NCBI RefSeq assembly: GCF_002858745.1
Contig: NZ_PJRO01000001.1
Coordinates: 372,001-436,000 of the forward strand
DNA from: Mesorhizobium loti
GTDB taxonomy: Bacteria; Pseudomonadota; Alphaproteobacteria; Rhizobiales; Rhizobiaceae
DNA length: 64,000 bases
Reading direction: 5' to 3'
Shown here in pieces: positions 53,600 through 63,564 of this stretch. A program made the position numbers and the translations under genes. The notes beneath the pieces were generated by a model. It was not told the DNA's origin, made no database searches, and worked only from the letters and a program-made list of their open reading frames with translations. How positions within the stretch are numbered: position 1 is the stretch's first letter; every line of letters starts with the position of its first letter.

Positions 53600-53808
53600 C
53601 CAGCATTCAATGCCGCACGCAAATCAGTGTTCCGCACTCACGCAAATATTATCAAGTGGCGCCCAGCCAATGCCCTCCTCGACATGACCATGCCCGCCCC
53701 GTCGGATAACCATCGGGGCGGGCAGCTGCAGTCGCAAGCGCCACCCACAGGCCAACGTTTGTTCGCCACTGCCACCTGCGTCGCACTCAGGCCGACGCAG
53801 CAATCCGC

Positions 53809-54231
53809 CTATCGCGGGAAGCTCGAACTATATCCGTCAGGATAATATCCGCCGTCGCCGCCATTGCCGTTGGGCGTTGCCTCGCCGGTGGCCGCGCGGA
53901 GGCTCTGCGAGACGTCATCCAGCCGGGCCAGAAGCTCGCGTGAACCATTGCCGCGTGCGGCTTCGCTGCGGATCTGCCGTGCCTCCGACGCCAGCTCGCG
54001 CGCCTTCGACGCATCGATGAGATTAAGCCGTTCGGCATCGCGGACGCCTTGACCGACACCATCGGCCTGGTTGTAGATCGTCCGCGCCATGCCGTTGTCG
54101 GAGCCAGACATAGCAACCGCATGAGCAGACGCGCGGGCATGGCGATGTTCGGCAGCCAACGCACCATTCGCGACCGGCATCATTGCAACAACGGAGGCGA
54201 AGAGAAGAAGCCTGGAAGAAAGGGAAGACAT
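53809..54231 (-). CDS. Small secreted protein, paralogue B
   Basis: A 140-residue protein from ATG 54231 (GAGGAA gives better spacing than the ATG at 54234). A signal peptide ends near ALAAE; a histidine/alanine-rich insert (HRHARASAHAVAMSG) follows that paralogue A lacks. The rest matches A: ARTIYNQADGVGQGVRDAER, NGSRELLARLDDVSQSLRA and GGYYPDGYSSSFPR. Function unknown. Confidence 0.75.
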   Translation of the reverse strand: MSSLSSRLLLFASVVAMMPVANGALAAEHRHARASAHAVAMSGSDNGMARTIYNQADGVGQGVRDAERLNLIDASKARELASEARQIRSEAARGNGSRELLARLDDVSQSLRAATGEATPNGNGGDGGYYPDGYSSSFPR

Positions 54232-54299
54232 CATCGTTCCTCTGCAATTGAGAACGAGCGACGTCCGCTCCGCAGCCCGTTCCGCTGCTGGACCGTCTG

Positions 54300-54345
54300 G
54301 TTCCACCTGTCGCGATTTGTTTGCTCGCCGGAAGTTCCCGATCCG
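54300..54345 (-). promoter_or_regulatory. Conserved leader upstream of paralogue B
   Basis: Same two blocks as upstream of paralogue A, separated by an extra TGTTTG. Similarity continues weakly farther upstream (GTGTTCC...CTCACG...AAATAT). Confidence 0.55.
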
Positions 54346-54473
54346 CAGGAAGGAAATGCTGCTTCAGGAAGGGTGTTCCAGTCTCACGGAAATATCATCG
54401 GCCGTGATGAAACCGGGAGCATGGTTCGACGAGGGACACAGGAAGCTGGCGCCCTGTACGCCGGCAATAAAAA

Positions 54474-54499
54474 GCGGGCGGCCCTTGCGGACCGCCCGC
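54474..54499 (-). terminator. Intrinsic terminator of wrbA
   Basis: On the minus strand GCGGGCGG, 10 nt, CCGCCCGC then TTTTTATT, placed 25 bp after the wrbA stop. Confidence 0.85.
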
Positions 54500-54524
54500 C
54501 TGCCATGTGCCAGCTGTGAGACGC

Positions 54525-55124
54525 TCAGCCGTGCAGCTTGGCAGTGATCTCGGCCACCCGCTTGCCCTGGAAGCGTGCGCCTTCAAGTTCCTGTGCCGAA
54601 GGCTGACGCGAACCATCGCCATCCGCAGTCGTGGTCATGCCGTAGGGCGCGCCGCCACGCACGACATCATTGCCCATCTGGCCCTGATAAGCATAGGAAA
54701 GCGGCACGATGATCATGCCGTGATGCTGCATGAGCACCTGAGCATTGATCAGCGCCAGTTCGGCTCCACCGTGCTGGGTGGCGGTCGAAACCATCACCGA
54801 TCCAACCTTGTTGAGCAGCGCGCCCCTGGCCCACAACGGGCCGGTCTGGTCGAGGAAGTTCTTCATCTGGGCAGCCATGGTACCATAACGCGTGGCAGTA
54901 CCAAGGATGATAGCATCGTAGTTTTCCAGCTCCAGCGGATCGGCGATCGGCGCATCCTGATCGAGCTTGTAGTAGGCCGCCTTCGCAACGGCTTCAGGCA
55001 CCAGTTCCGGCACCCGCTTGACGGTCACATCGGCGCCGGCTTCCCGCGCACCTTCGGCAGCGGCTTTCGCCATCTGCTCCATGTGTCCCCAGCTCGAATA
55101 ATAAAGCACCAATACCTTTGCCAT
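54525..55124 (-). CDS. wrbA: NAD(P)H:quinone oxidoreductase WrbA
   Basis: A 199-residue flavodoxin-like enzyme reducing quinones by two electrons. FMN-binding [15 protein letters not shown] opens the fold (Trp replaces the common Tyr). [20 protein letters not shown] and [10 protein letters not shown] are WrbA signatures, and [18 protein letters not shown] carries the family loop. AGGAG lies 8 nt upstream of ATG 55124; the longer open frame runs antisense to the next gene. Confidence 0.94.
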   Translation of the reverse strand: MAKVLVLYYSSWGHMEQMAKAAAEGAREAGADVTVKRVPELVPEAVAKAAYYKLDQDAPIADPLELENYDAIILGTATRYGTMAAQMKNFLDQTGPLWARGALLNKVGSVMVSTATQHGGAELALINAQVLMQHHGMIIVPLSYAYQGQMGNDVVRGGAPYGMTTTADGDGSRQPSAQELEGARFQGKRVAEITAKLHG

Positions 55125-55307
55125 GCGGGCATCTCCTGACGATGGATCAAAAAAGGAAACGGCAGTTGTTCCGTTGCGCCGCAATCTAGTGTCCGGACCG
55201 TTCACCGAAAGCCGCCAAATCTGACACGCACTGTTCACCGTTTCAGGAGCAGCATTGCCCGCGCTCAGCCGCCGCGCTATTCGACAGCGTCCAATCCGGA
55301 GTGCGTC

Positions 55308-56048
55308 ATGCCAGATATTGTTACAGCCGCGATGATCGTCATCGGCGACGAGATCCTGTCCGGGCGTACCAAGGATAAAAACATCGGTCACCTTGCCGAC
55401 ATGATGACGGCAATCGGTATCGACCTGAAGGAAGTCCGCGTCGTGCCCGACGAGGAAGACGAGATCGTTGCCGCGATCAATGCGCTGCGTGCCCGCTATA
55501 CCTACATCTTCACAACCGGCGGCATCGGGCCGACGCATGACGACATCACCGCGGATTCAGTCGCCAAGGCATTTGGCGTGCCTTGCGAATACGACGCCAA
55601 GGCACTTGCGCTGCTTGCCGACAGTTATGAGAAGCGTGGCATCGAATTCAACGAGGCCCGCAAGCGCATGGCGCGCATGCCGCGCGGCGCGGCTCATATC
55701 GACAACCCTGTTTCGGTCGCGCCCGGTTTCCGCATCGGCAACGTCCACGTCATGGCTGGCGTGCCGTCGATTTTCCAGGCGATGCTGGACAATGTCGTGC
55801 CGACGCTGAAGACCGGAACCAAGCTGCTTTCCGCCACAGTGCAATGCCCTTACGGCGAAGGCCGCATCGGTGGTCCACTCGGCGAAATCCAGAAGGCACA
55901 CCCCGATACGATCATCGGTTCCTACCCGAAATATGCAGACGGCACGTTTTGGACCGAACTGGTCGTGCGCGCCCGCTCGCCTGAAGTTCTGGAAACGGTG
56001 CGCGCCGAGGTCGAAGCCATGGTGATCGGCCTCGCCAAGGAAGGCTGA
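55308..56048 (+). CDS. Molybdopterin-binding (MoCF/CinA N-terminal-like) protein
   Basis: A 246-residue protein with a MoCF_biosynth domain: [31 protein letters not shown] and [15 protein letters not shown] are the CinA-type blocks. The C-terminal PncC deamidase domain of full CinA is absent, so it corresponds to the short form common in alphaproteobacteria. Substrate unknown; in this family ADP-ribose pyrophosphatase activity has been reported for CinA. Confidence 0.9.
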   Translation: MPDIVTAAMIVIGDEILSGRTKDKNIGHLADMMTAIGIDLKEVRVVPDEEDEIVAAINALRARYTYIFTTGGIGPTHDDITADSVAKAFGVPCEYDAKALALLADSYEKRGIEFNEARKRMARMPRGAAHIDNPVSVAPGFRIGNVHVMAGVPSIFQAMLDNVVPTLKTGTKLLSATVQCPYGEGRIGGPLGEIQKAHPDTIIGSYPKYADGTFWTELVVRARSPEVLETVRAEVEAMVIGLAKEG

Positions 56049-56064
56049 GTTTGCTGGCAGGCCG

Positions 56065-56090
56065 GGAACCTGTCCTATATCCTCAACGTT
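56065..56090 (+). promoter_or_regulatory. EcfG-type stress promoter upstream of the universal stress protein
   Basis: GGAAC (56065-56069), 17 nt, CGTT (56087-56090), a full match to the general stress sigma factor consensus. Transcription would start near 56097, about 70 nt before the ATG at 56168. Confidence 0.8.
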
Positions 56091-56167
56091 CTAGTGATAC
56101 CTGAGCCAGCGCTGAAATGTCCGATGTGGACGTCGGCAGCGGACGGGAAGCGCAGGAGGAGGGTTCC

Positions 56168-56998
56168 ATGCCGTTCAAGACCATCGTCGCCATTGTACAG
56201 AGCGAACAGGATGCAGAGCGCGTCCTGGATGGCGCCATTGCGCTGGCTTCCCGCTTCAAGGCGCATGTCATCGGTGTCCATGCCGAAGCGCTGCCGATGC
56301 CTTACACGTCGGCCACCGGCTTCCCGGACACCGAATTCATACAAGTCTCGGCCGATCTCAACAAAGAACGCTCGGCAAAGCTGCGTTCCGTCTTTCACAA
56401 GAAACTGCAGCCTTCGGGCCTCTCCTTCGAATGGCGGGCTGAAGAGACATTTTCCGGCGACAGCGCGCTTTCCAGCCTCGCCAGCGTGCGCGCCGCCGAC
56501 ATTGTGGTCGCGGCACAGCGTGACGCCGGCAGCGACACCAATGCCGATATCGGTTCGCTTGTCTACGACGCGGGGCGGCCGGTGCTCGTGGTGCCGCACA
56601 CCGGGCCGATCGTCGCCAGCTTTCGGCATGTGATGCTGGCCTGGAACGGCAGCCGCGAGGCAGCCCGCGCTGCTTTCGACGCCCTGCCCTTCATGGTCGA
56701 AGCCGAAAAGGTCGAAGTCTTCGTGGTCGATCCCGGCGAGGACAGTGACGAAGAAGGATTGGGCGGTGCCGGGATTGCTGCGGCTCTGATCCGCCACGGC
56801 GTGAAGGCCAGCGTGGCGACGCGGCAGGCAAAGGGCGGCACCGTCGAGGATGCCGTGCAGAACCGCCTTGTCGAAACCGGAGCCGACCTGATCGTCATCG
56901 GGGCCTACAGCCATTCCTGGCTGCACCGGCTGCTCTATGGCGGTGTGACGAGAACAGTGCTGCGTTCCTCGCCGGTGACCGCATTCCTGTCCCGGTGA
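56168..56998 (+). CDS. Universal stress protein, tandem Usp domains
   Basis: A 276-residue cytoplasmic protein with two Usp units: [18 protein letters not shown] at the start and [20 protein letters not shown] at about residue 158. The second has the nucleotide loop [20 protein letters not shown] near the C-terminus, a G-x-x-x-H-x-x-R-x-x-x-G-type variant. ATG 56168 follows GGAGGAGGG closely and is preferred over ATG 56117. The EcfG promoter fits stress induction. Confidence 0.9.
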   Translation: MPFKTIVAIVQSEQDAERVLDGAIALASRFKAHVIGVHAEALPMPYTSATGFPDTEFIQVSADLNKERSAKLRSVFHKKLQPSGLSFEWRAEETFSGDSALSSLASVRAADIVVAAQRDAGSDTNADIGSLVYDAGRPVLVVPHTGPIVASFRHVMLAWNGSREAARAAFDALPFMVEAEKVEVFVVDPGEDSDEEGLGGAGIAAALIRHGVKASVATRQAKGGTVEDAVQNRLVETGADLIVIGAYSHSWLHRLLYGGVTRTVLRSSPVTAFLSR

Positions 56999-57185
56999 TA
57001 AACCGCACAGAAGAATAACCCTTGTTGAACATCCATCAGCCGGCCATCCTTGCGTCATCGCCGTGGATATCCGGGCATCGGACGACCACACCAACCGCAT
57101 GCCTCTTGCCAAAGGCGCGGCTTTCCGGCTAATTCCGCCCGCATTCCCTATGTCCTGCGCGTACGGCGCGCTTGCGGAGTGCGCG

Positions 57186-57683
57186 ATGTCCCTTCCTGAA
57201 AAGGCCTTTCCAGTTTCCTGGGATCAATTCCACCGCGACGCGCGTGCGCTCGCCTGGCGGCTGTCCGGCGTCAACGGACAATGGCGGGCGATTGTCTGCA
57301 TCACCCGCGGTGGTCTGGTGCCGGCGGCGATCATCTCGCGCGAACTCGGCATTCGTATCATCGAGACGGTGTGCGTGGCCTCCTACCACGACTACACTTC
57401 GCAGGGGCAGCTCAAGGTCCTGAAGCAGGTTGAGCCCTCGCTGCTTGCCGATGAAGGCGCGGGCATCCTGATCATCGATGACCTCACCGACACCGGAAAG
57501 ACGGCCGGCATCGTGCGCGCGATGATGCCGAAGGCGCATTTCGCAACCGTCTACGCCAAACCGAAGGGCCGTCCGCTGGTCGACACGTTCGTGACCGAAG
57601 TCAGCCAGGACACCTGGATCTACTTTCCCTGGGACATGGGCTTCACCTATCAAAAGCCAATCGCAGACGATCACGCAGGCTAG
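57186..57683 (+). CDS. gpt: Xanthine phosphoribosyltransferase
   Basis: A 165-residue salvage enzyme of the Gpt type, making XMP or GMP from xanthine or guanine with PRPP. The PRPP motif is [13 protein letters not shown] at about residues 96-108. [20 protein letters not shown] matches Gpt, and YFPWDMGF near the end is the hood that contacts the base. ATG 57186 gives the usual length; the frame is open upstream. Confidence 0.92.
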   Translation: MSLPEKAFPVSWDQFHRDARALAWRLSGVNGQWRAIVCITRGGLVPAAIISRELGIRIIETVCVASYHDYTSQGQLKVLKQVEPSLLADEGAGILIIDDLTDTGKTAGIVRAMMPKAHFATVYAKPKGRPLVDTFVTEVSQDTWIYFPWDMGFTYQKPIADDHAG

Positions 57684-57685
57684 GC

Positions 57686-57705
57686 GACGCAGGCGTCTTT
57701 TTTTT
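57686..57705 (+). terminator. T-run terminator after gpt
   Basis: GACGC-AG-GCGTC then eight T. The stem is short (4-5 bp), so the hairpin is weak, but the T-tract just after the gpt stop is clear. The rest of 57684-57946 is relatively AT-rich and holds no gene I can support. Confidence 0.5.
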
Positions 57706-57946
57706 CCTGATGGTCTGCTGGTTCGGGTGCTTCGCCCCGAATCAAGGCGTTTGCATGCGCGTTAAGTGCTCGTTTCAGGCGCCTGCAAGGCCATCACATT
57801 CCATTTTTCGCCCTGTTTTCACAGTTTTTTCCACCCACACGGGCTTTTCATCGAACTTGTGTGCGATTTTTACTTTTGTTTCGCAAAATAGCGCCCATAT
57901 TTCGTGAGACGGCAAAGAAGTTTCGGTTTCTTGCGGCGATTTTCGA

Positions 57947-58438
57947 ATGTTGAACGGACCTCTAGCAAACGCCAATCTGGCCGAAAGGGTAAGAAAACTT
58001 TTCGGCACGGTTCCGTTGCGCCTGCAGGTCGCTGCCCTGCCCTGGCGCCGTCATGGCCGCTCCATCGAAGTGATGCTGATCACCAGCCGCGACACCGGCC
58101 GCTGGGTCTTGCCCAAGGGGTGGCCGGAGGCACGCGAACCGCTGTGCGAGGCAGCTGCCCGCGAAGCCGGCGAGGAAGCCGGACTGACCGGCGCCATTTC
58201 GACACTCGAAGTCGGCCGCTATTTCTATGCCAAGGCATTATCGACGGGACAGCAGGTGCCTTGCGAAGTGCTGGTGTTCCCACTCAAGGTCACCGCTGTC
58301 GCCGCGAAGTGGAAGGAGCGGCATGAGCGTGAGCGCAAATGGGTGACGCCGGTCCAAGCGGCCCGCATGGTCAACGAGCAGGATCTCGGCCAGATCATCG
58401 CCTATTTTGGCGAGAATCCGAAACAGTTCGCCGCCTGA
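57947..58438 (+). CDS. NUDIX hydrolase
   Basis: A 163-residue hydrolase. The Nudix box is GWPEAREPLCEAAAREAGEE and then AGL, with the REAGEEAG core intact, preceded by TSRDTGRWVLPKG, the start usual for diphosphoinositol- or Ap4A-type Nudix proteins. The substrate is not determined. The C-terminal helix ends FGENPKQFAA. Confidence 0.9.
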   Translation: MLNGPLANANLAERVRKLFGTVPLRLQVAALPWRRHGRSIEVMLITSRDTGRWVLPKGWPEAREPLCEAAAREAGEEAGLTGAISTLEVGRYFYAKALSTGQQVPCEVLVFPLKVTAVAAKWKERHERERKWVTPVQAARMVNEQDLGQIIAYFGENPKQFAA

Positions 58439-58501
58439 GATTCGTCAGACGTCGTTCCCGCAGGCTCTTCAATGGAGACCGGAGCAGACAACTGTTCCGT
58501 G

Positions 58502-58897
58502 CTACGCACCCGTTTCCGCGACGTCGCGTGGACGCACCGCACGTTTCGGCGCGTTGGCCGCAGTGGCTGCGCCTTTACCCGACCATTCACGAATCATCTT
58601 GAGCGCGGCCGCCTTCAGCGGTTTCCACTCGAGTTCGCCGCCTTCGCGCAGTTCATCGTCCCATTGCTGGGTCAAGGCGACATTCTCGAAACCGCTTTCA
58701 GAGCTGTCCTCGCTAAGCGGCCATTGCGTTTGTGTGGGATCAGGAACCAGCACGCCGCCCATCGGGGCCGGTGCATAGTCGCAGATAGCCGGGTCGCAGC
58801 ATTCGTCGACCAGCGCGGCAAGCAATACGAGTGATGGTGCAACAAACAGCCCGACGACCTCGCGGTCAGCGGACTTGCGGACGAAATAGGCTTTCAA
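58502..58897 (-). CDS. Conserved hypothetical protein
   Basis: A 131-residue protein: MKAYFVRKSADREVVGLFVA then a cysteine cluster ECCDPAICDYA and an aromatic-acidic centre (WDDELREGGELEWKPL). No membrane helix is convincing. I recall similar hypothetical proteins in rhizobia but know no domain name. It converges with the NUDIX gene. Confidence 0.65.
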   Translation of the reverse strand: MKAYFVRKSADREVVGLFVAPSLVLLAALVDECCDPAICDYAPAPMGGVLVPDPTQTQWPLSEDSSESGFENVALTQQWDDELREGGELEWKPLKAAALKMIREWSGKGAATAANAPKRAVRPRDVAETGA

Positions 58898-59039
58898 CTG
58901 TCACCCCAGTTGCGTGACGGCCGTTCCCTCTCAGCCATATTCCCCCGCGCCTCTTTTACGCGCACGGGCCAAACAAGCAAGCCGTCGCGCGCAAAATCCC
59001 GATGCCGACAATCATTTTGCCGGGGGAATTTTCTCCCCG

Positions 59040-59048
59040 TTATCCACA
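59040..59048 (+). promoter_or_regulatory. DnaA-box match
   Basis: TTATCCACA is a perfect strong DnaA box, 545 bp before nrdJ. It is followed without gap by a CACATATGTG palindrome. DnaA acts on ribonucleotide reductase promoters in some bacteria, but a single 9-mer can occur by chance. Confidence 0.45.
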
Positions 59049-59304
59049 TATGTGACACACAATATGTGGGGGTCACAAAATCTACAAAAACGAACTCTTG
59101 ACGCTTCGGGGCGAGTCGACTTTTATAGGCCATGTGCTCGCGTATCGGGCACGACCGGAAAGTTTCGAGCCCGGTCTTTTTCCCAGGAATTTGTGCGTTT
59201 TCGCTCGTTTTCCGCCTTAACCACAGGGCCGGCGGAGGCGTGGGGTTTGTCGGGCGCGAAACACCGAAAAGGAGACTTTTACGGCTGGCATAAATGACCT
59301 GTTA

Positions 59305-59320
59305 ACACTATATTTAGTGT
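59305..59320 (+). promoter_or_regulatory. NrdR box 1
   Basis: ACACTATATTTAGTGT matches the NrdR consensus ACACWATATATWGTGT at 15 of 16 positions and is palindromic (extended AACACTA...TAGTGTT). Confidence 0.75.
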
Positions 59321-59335
59321 TTGCGGCCAAGCTCA

Positions 59336-59351
59336 GCCCTAGATAATGTGA
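59336..59351 (+). promoter_or_regulatory. NrdR box 2 (degenerate)
   Basis: GCCCTAGATAATGTGA matches the consensus at 11 of 16 positions. It starts exactly 31 bp after box 1, the three-turn spacing at which NrdR boxes normally occur in pairs. Confidence 0.55.
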
Positions 59352-59585
59352 AGACCCCTCCAGTGAGGGAATCGGAAATTTTTCAGATTTGAGAGCCCCG
59401 CGCGGGTCTGTCGGCAAGCTGAGCGAGGCTTCGCAAGAGCCAAGAAACGGCAAGTCGACGGCAGGGTGGGAGAGGAACCCCGGCTGTTGCGAGGCGGCCG
59501 GAAAACTGGGACGTGCGCTTTTTGGAAAGGGACCGGGCAATCGCCTGCGAAAAGCGCTATATATAGACGAGAAGGAACCACGAAG

Positions 59586-62500
59586 ATGCGCATCGAGCGG
59601 CGTTTCACCAAGCCAGGACAATCGGCCTATGCGGAGATCGAGTTCCGCAAGGCGCTTTCCGAGATCAAGAATCCGGATGGCTCCGTAGTGTTTCGCCTCG
59701 ACGACATCGACGTGCCTGCGCAGTTCTCGCAGGTCGCTGCCGACATCCTGGCGCAGAAATACTTCCGCAAGGCCGGTGTGCCGGCCCGCCTGAAAAAGGT
59801 CGAGGAAAACGACGTCCCCTCTTTCCTCTGGCGTTCGGTCGCCGACGAAGCCGAGCTGGCCAAACTGCCGGAGAACGAGCGCTATGGTTCCGAGCGTGAC
59901 GCCCGCCAGGTTTTCGATCGTCTCGCCGGCACCTGGACATACTGGGGCTGGAAGGGCGGCTATTTCGCTTCCGAGGAAGACGCCGCCGCCTTCCGTGACG
60001 AGCTCGCCTACATGCTCGCCACCCAGCGCGTGGCGCCCAACTCGCCGCAGTGGTTCAACACCGGCCTGCACTGGGCCTATGGCATCGACGGCCCCGGCCA
60101 GGGCCACTATTACGTCGACCCCTTCACCGGCAAGCTGACCAAGTCGAAGTCCGCCTACGAACACCCGCAGCCGCATGCCTGCTTCATCCAGTCGGTTGGC
60201 GACGACCTTGTCAATGAAGGCGGCATCATGGACCTGTGGGTGCGTGAGGCGCGCCTGTTCAAATACGGCTCGGGCACCGGCTCGAACTTCTCTTATCTGC
60301 GCGGCGAAGGCGAAAAGCTTTCGGGCGGCGGCAAGTCATCCGGGCTGATGAGCTTCCTCAAGATCGGCGACCGCGCCGCCGGCGCCATCAAGTCGGGTGG
60401 CACGACGCGCCGCGCCGCCAAGATGGTCATCGTCGATGCCGATCACCCCGACATCGAAGCCTTCATCGACTGGAAGGTGAAGGAAGAGCAGAAGGTCGCC
60501 TCGCTGGTCGCCGGCTCCAAGATCGTCAAGAAGCATCTCGACGCCATCATGAAGGCCTGCATCAACTGCGAAGGTCAGGATGACGACTGCTTCGACCCGG
60601 CCATCAACACCGCACTCAAGCGCGAGATCAAGGCCGCCAAGAAGAATGCTGTGCCGGAAAACTACGTCCAGCGCGTGATCCAGTTCGCACGCCAGGGCTA
60701 CACCGCGCTCGACTTCAAGACCTACGACACCGACTGGGATTCAGAGGCCTACCTCACCGTCTCCGGCCAGAACTCCAACAACTCGGTCTCGCTCAAGGAC
60801 GACTTCCTGCGTTCCGTCGAAGCCGATGGCGATTGGCACCTGACTGCCCGCAAGGACGGCAAGGTCCTGAAGACACTGAAGGCCCGGGACCTGTGGGAAA
60901 AGATCGGCTACGCCGCCTGGGCTTCGGCTGATCCTGGCCTGCACTTCAACACCACCATGAACGACTGGCACACCTGCGCGTCGGCCGGTGCCATCCGCGC
61001 GTCGAACCCGTGCTCGGAATACATGTTCCTCGACGACACGGCCTGCAATCTCGCCTCGATCAACCTTTTGCCCTATCGCCTGGAAGATGGCGCGATCGAC
61101 ATCGCAGCCTACGAGCACACCGCTCGCCTGTGGACCATCGTGCTCGAAATCTCGGTGATGATGGCGCAATTCCCGTCCAAGGAGATCGCCAAGCTCTCTT
61201 ATGATTACCGCACGCTCGGCCTCGGCTACGCCAATATCGGCGGCCTGCTGATGACCTCCGGCATTCCTTACGACTCGGCTGAAGGCCGCGCCATCTGCGC
61301 AGCGCTGACCGCGATCATGACCGGTATCGCCTACGCCACCTCGGCGGAAATGGCCGCCGAGCTCGGAGCCTTCCCGGACTATGACCGCAACGCCGTCAAC
61401 ATGCTGCGCGTCATGCGCAACCACCGCCGCGCCGCCTATGGCGACAAGGACGGCTACGAGAAGCTGGCGGTCAATCCCGTCCCGCTCATCCATGCCGACC
61501 TGACGCAGGCCGAGCTCGGCCAGCATGCCAAGGCCGCCTGGGACCGCGCCATCGAACTCGGCGAGGAACACGGCTATCGCAACGCGCAGGCAACCGTCAT
61601 TGCGCCGACCGGCACGATCGGCCTGGTGATGGATTGCGACACCACCGGCATCGAGCCCGACTTCGCGCTAGTGAAGTTCAAGAAGCTGGCCGGCGGCGGC
61701 TATTTCAAGATCATCAACCGCGCCGTGCCGGAAGCCCTGCGCACGCTCGGTTATTCGGAAAGCCAGATCGCCGAGATCGAGGCTTATGCCGTCGGTCATG
61801 GCAATCTCAACCAGGCGCCCGGCATCAACCCGTCGTCGCTGAAGGCCAAGGGTTTCACCGACGACAAGATCGAGGCGGTGAACGCTGCGCTCAAGAGCGC
61901 CTTCGACATCAAGTTCGTCTTCAACCAGTGGACGCTGGGCGCCGACTGGGTGAAGGAAACCTTCGGTTTCACCGACGAACAGCTCGGCGACTTCTCCTTC
62001 GAGATCCTGCCCGCGCTGGGCTTCTCCAGGAAGGAGATCGAGGCAGCCAACGTCCATGTCTGCGGTGCGATGACGCTGGAAGGCGCGCCCTTCCTGAAGG
62101 TCGAGCACTACGCGGTGTTCGATTGCGCCAATCCCTGCGGCAAGATCGGCAAGCGTTATCTGTCGGTGGAGAGCCACATCCACATGATGGCAGCCGCCCA
62201 GCCCTTCATCTCGGGTGCCATTTCCAAGACCATCAACATGCCGAACGAAGCGACGGTCGAAGACGCCAAGAGCGCCTACATGCTGTCGTGGAAGCTGGCG
62301 CTGAAGGCCAACGCGCTTTATCGCGACGGCTCGAAGCTGTCGCAGCCGCTCAACGCCTCGCTGATTGCCGATGACGATGAGGACGAAGACGATGCCATCG
62401 AGGCACTGATCGCTGCGCCTGCCGCCGCCAAGGCCGTGCAGGTGACCGAAAAGATCGTCGAGCGCGTGGTGGAACGGCTCTATCGCGACCGCGAGAAGCT

Positions 62501-63371
62501 GCCGAACCGCCGCAAAGGCTATACCCAGAAGGCGGTTGTCGGCGGCCACAAGGTCTACCTGCGTACCGGCGAGTTCGATGACGGCCGTCTCGGCGAGATC
62601 TTCATCGACATGCACAAGGAAGGCGCCGCCTTCCGTGCCATGATGAACAACTTCGCTATCGCCATCTCGCTGGGTCTCCAGTACGGCGTGCCGCTGGACG
62701 AATATGTCGAGGCCTTCACCTTCACCAAATTCGAGCCGGCCGGCATGGTCGTCGGCAACGACGCCATCAAGAACGCCACCTCGATCCTCGACTATGTGTT
62801 CCGCGAACTGGCGGTTTCCTACCTGTCACGGCACGACCTCGCCCATGTCGACCAGTCGGACTTCGACAAGACCTCGCTCGGCAAGGGCATCACCGAAGGC
62901 AAGGCAACGCCTTTCTCCAAGGGTCTTTATCGCGGTGCTTCGCCGGTGAAGCTGGTGTCGAACCTCGGGACCGAACCGAAGGGTTTTGGTGGAGTTTCAA
63001 GTCCCTCCGGGACCACCACACCCGCCCGCCCGGCATCAACCGCCTTTGCAGGCTCCAACGTGCTGGCGCTGAAGCCGAGCGCCGAGGACGCGCTTGCCTA
63101 CAAGCGCGACTATGAGGAGCGTGCAAAGGAACTGGCCGAGGATATCACCGTCGAAGAAACCTCGGAAGAAACCGCGACTTCGGCGCTGTTCACCGATGCA
63201 GCCGCGCAGGAAGCCGCCGAGGCGAAGAAGCTCGCCGCCGACCGCCGCGCCAAGTCGCTGCTGCAGGGTTACACCGGCAACAGTTGCTCGGAGTGCCAGA
63301 ACTTCACGATGGTGCGTAACGGCACGTGTGAAAAGTGCGACACCTGCGGATCGACGAGCGGGTGCAGCTAA
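59586..63371 (+). CDS. nrdJ: Vitamin B12-dependent (class II) ribonucleotide reductase NrdJ
   Basis: A 1261-residue adenosylcobalamin-dependent enzyme that reduces ribonucleotides to deoxyribonucleotides with or without oxygen. The active-site NPCSE is at residues 474-478, with Cys476 the likely thiyl site; PHACF (Cys199) is a conserved partner. [13 protein letters not shown] and [20 protein letters not shown] are family blocks. The C-terminus carries a zinc-ribbon-like cysteine set ([16 protein letters not shown]). AGGAA precedes ATG 59586. NrdR-like boxes upstream suggest repression when dNTPs are plentiful. Confidence 0.96.
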   Translation: MRIERRFTKPGQSAYAEIEFRKALSEIKNPDGSVVFRLDDIDVPAQFSQVAADILAQKYFRKAGVPARLKKVEENDVPSFLWRSVADEAELAKLPENERYGSERDARQVFDRLAGTWTYWGWKGGYFASEEDAAAFRDELAYMLATQRVAPNSPQWFNTGLHWAYGIDGPGQGHYYVDPFTGKLTKSKSAYEHPQPHACFIQSVGDDLVNEGGIMDLWVREARLFKYGSGTGSNFSYLRGEGEKLSGGGKSSGLMSFLKIGDRAAGAIKSGGTTRRAAKMVIVDADHPDIEAFIDWKVKEEQKVASLVAGSKIVKKHLDAIMKACINCEGQDDDCFDPAINTALKREIKAAKKNAVPENYVQRVIQFARQGYTALDFKTYDTDWDSEAYLTVSGQNSNNSVSLKDDFLRSVEADGDWHLTARKDGKVLKTLKARDLWEKIGYAAWASADPGLHFNTTMNDWHTCASAGAIRASNPCSEYMFLDDTACNLASINLLPYRLEDGAIDIAAYEHTARLWTIVLEISVMMAQFPSKEIAKLSYDYRTLGLGYANIGGLLMTSGIPYDSAEGRAICAALTAIMTGIAYATSAEMAAELGAFPDYDRNAVNMLRVMRNHRRAAYGDKDGYEKLAVNPVPLIHADLTQAELGQHAKAAWDRAIELGEEHGYRNAQATVIAPTGTIGLVMDCDTTGIEPDFALVKFKKLAGGGYFKIINRAVPEALRTLGYSESQIAEIEAYAVGHGNLNQAPGINPSSLKAKGFTDDKIEAVNAALKSAFDIKFVFNQWTLGADWVKETFGFTDEQLGDFSFEILPALGFSRKEIEAANVHVCGAMTLEGAPFLKVEHYAVFDCANPCGKIGKRYLSVESHIHMMAAAQPFISGAISKTINMPNEATVEDAKSAYMLSWKLALKANALYRDGSKLSQPLNASLIADDDEDEDDAIEALIAAPAAAKAVQVTEKIVERVVERLYRDREKLPNRRKGYTQKAVVGGHKVYLRTGEFDDGRLGEIFIDMHKEGAAFRAMMNNFAIAISLGLQYGVPLDEYVEAFTFTKFEPAGMVVGNDAIKNATSILDYVFRELAVSYLSRHDLAHVDQSDFDKTSLGKGITEGKATPFSKGLYRGASPVKLVSNLGTEPKGFGGVSSPSGTTTPARPASTAFAGSNVLALKPSAEDALAYKRDYEERAKELAEDITVEETSEETATSALFTDAAAQEAAEAKKLAADRRAKSLLQGYTGNSCSECQNFTMVRNGTCEKCDTCGSTSGCS

Positions 63372-63455
63372 GCCGGAATCTTGGTGGGCTTCTTGTGCAG
63401 TGGAATCCGTGATTTCCGGGTTTTACCCCACAAGTTGCCATCTCTAGCAAAACGT

Positions 63456-63483
63456 ACCCCCGCCAGGTCCTCCTGGCGGGGGT
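63456..63483 (+). terminator. Intrinsic terminator after nrdJ
   Basis: ACCCCCGCCAGG (63456-63467) and CCTGGCGGGGGT (63472-63483) form a perfect 12-bp stem with loop TCCT, 85 bp after the nrdJ stop. The following AGATGTTTC is only a weak U-tract. Confidence 0.75.
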
Positions 63484-63564
63484 AGATGTTTCTAGAACAT
63501 CAATGATTTCTTTGCAGGTTCGCGCCTTGCTGCGGCCTGACCTGGCTTGAAGGAATGTGAAACA

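Larger units (their letters stand above)
58898..59585 (+). other. Long upstream region of nrdJ
   Basis: About 690 bp with no supportable gene. It contains a DnaA-box match at 59040, CACATATGTG and a NrdR-like sequence around 59057-59072, a good NrdR-box pair at 59305 and 59336, and a purine-rich leader of about 230 nt before the nrdJ ATG with potential stems (CCCTCCAGTGAGGG at 59346-59365 region). I looked for a cobalamin riboswitch and did not find the B12-box core. Confidence 0.6.

Noticed and set aside
53560..54345. EcfG promoters upstream of the small secreted paralogues
   Set aside because: GGAAC elements exist on the coding strand, but no CGTT lies 16-17 nt downstream of them.
58898..59585. 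Cobalamin riboswitch upstream of nrdJ
   Set aside because: Looked for the B12-box and GCCACTG-type core and found neither, so I report only a long leader.
59217..60176. Long minus-strand frame covering the start of nrdJ
   Set aside because: It is antisense to a strongly conserved nrdJ N-terminus and has low-complexity, arginine/leucine-rich content; a GC-bias shadow.
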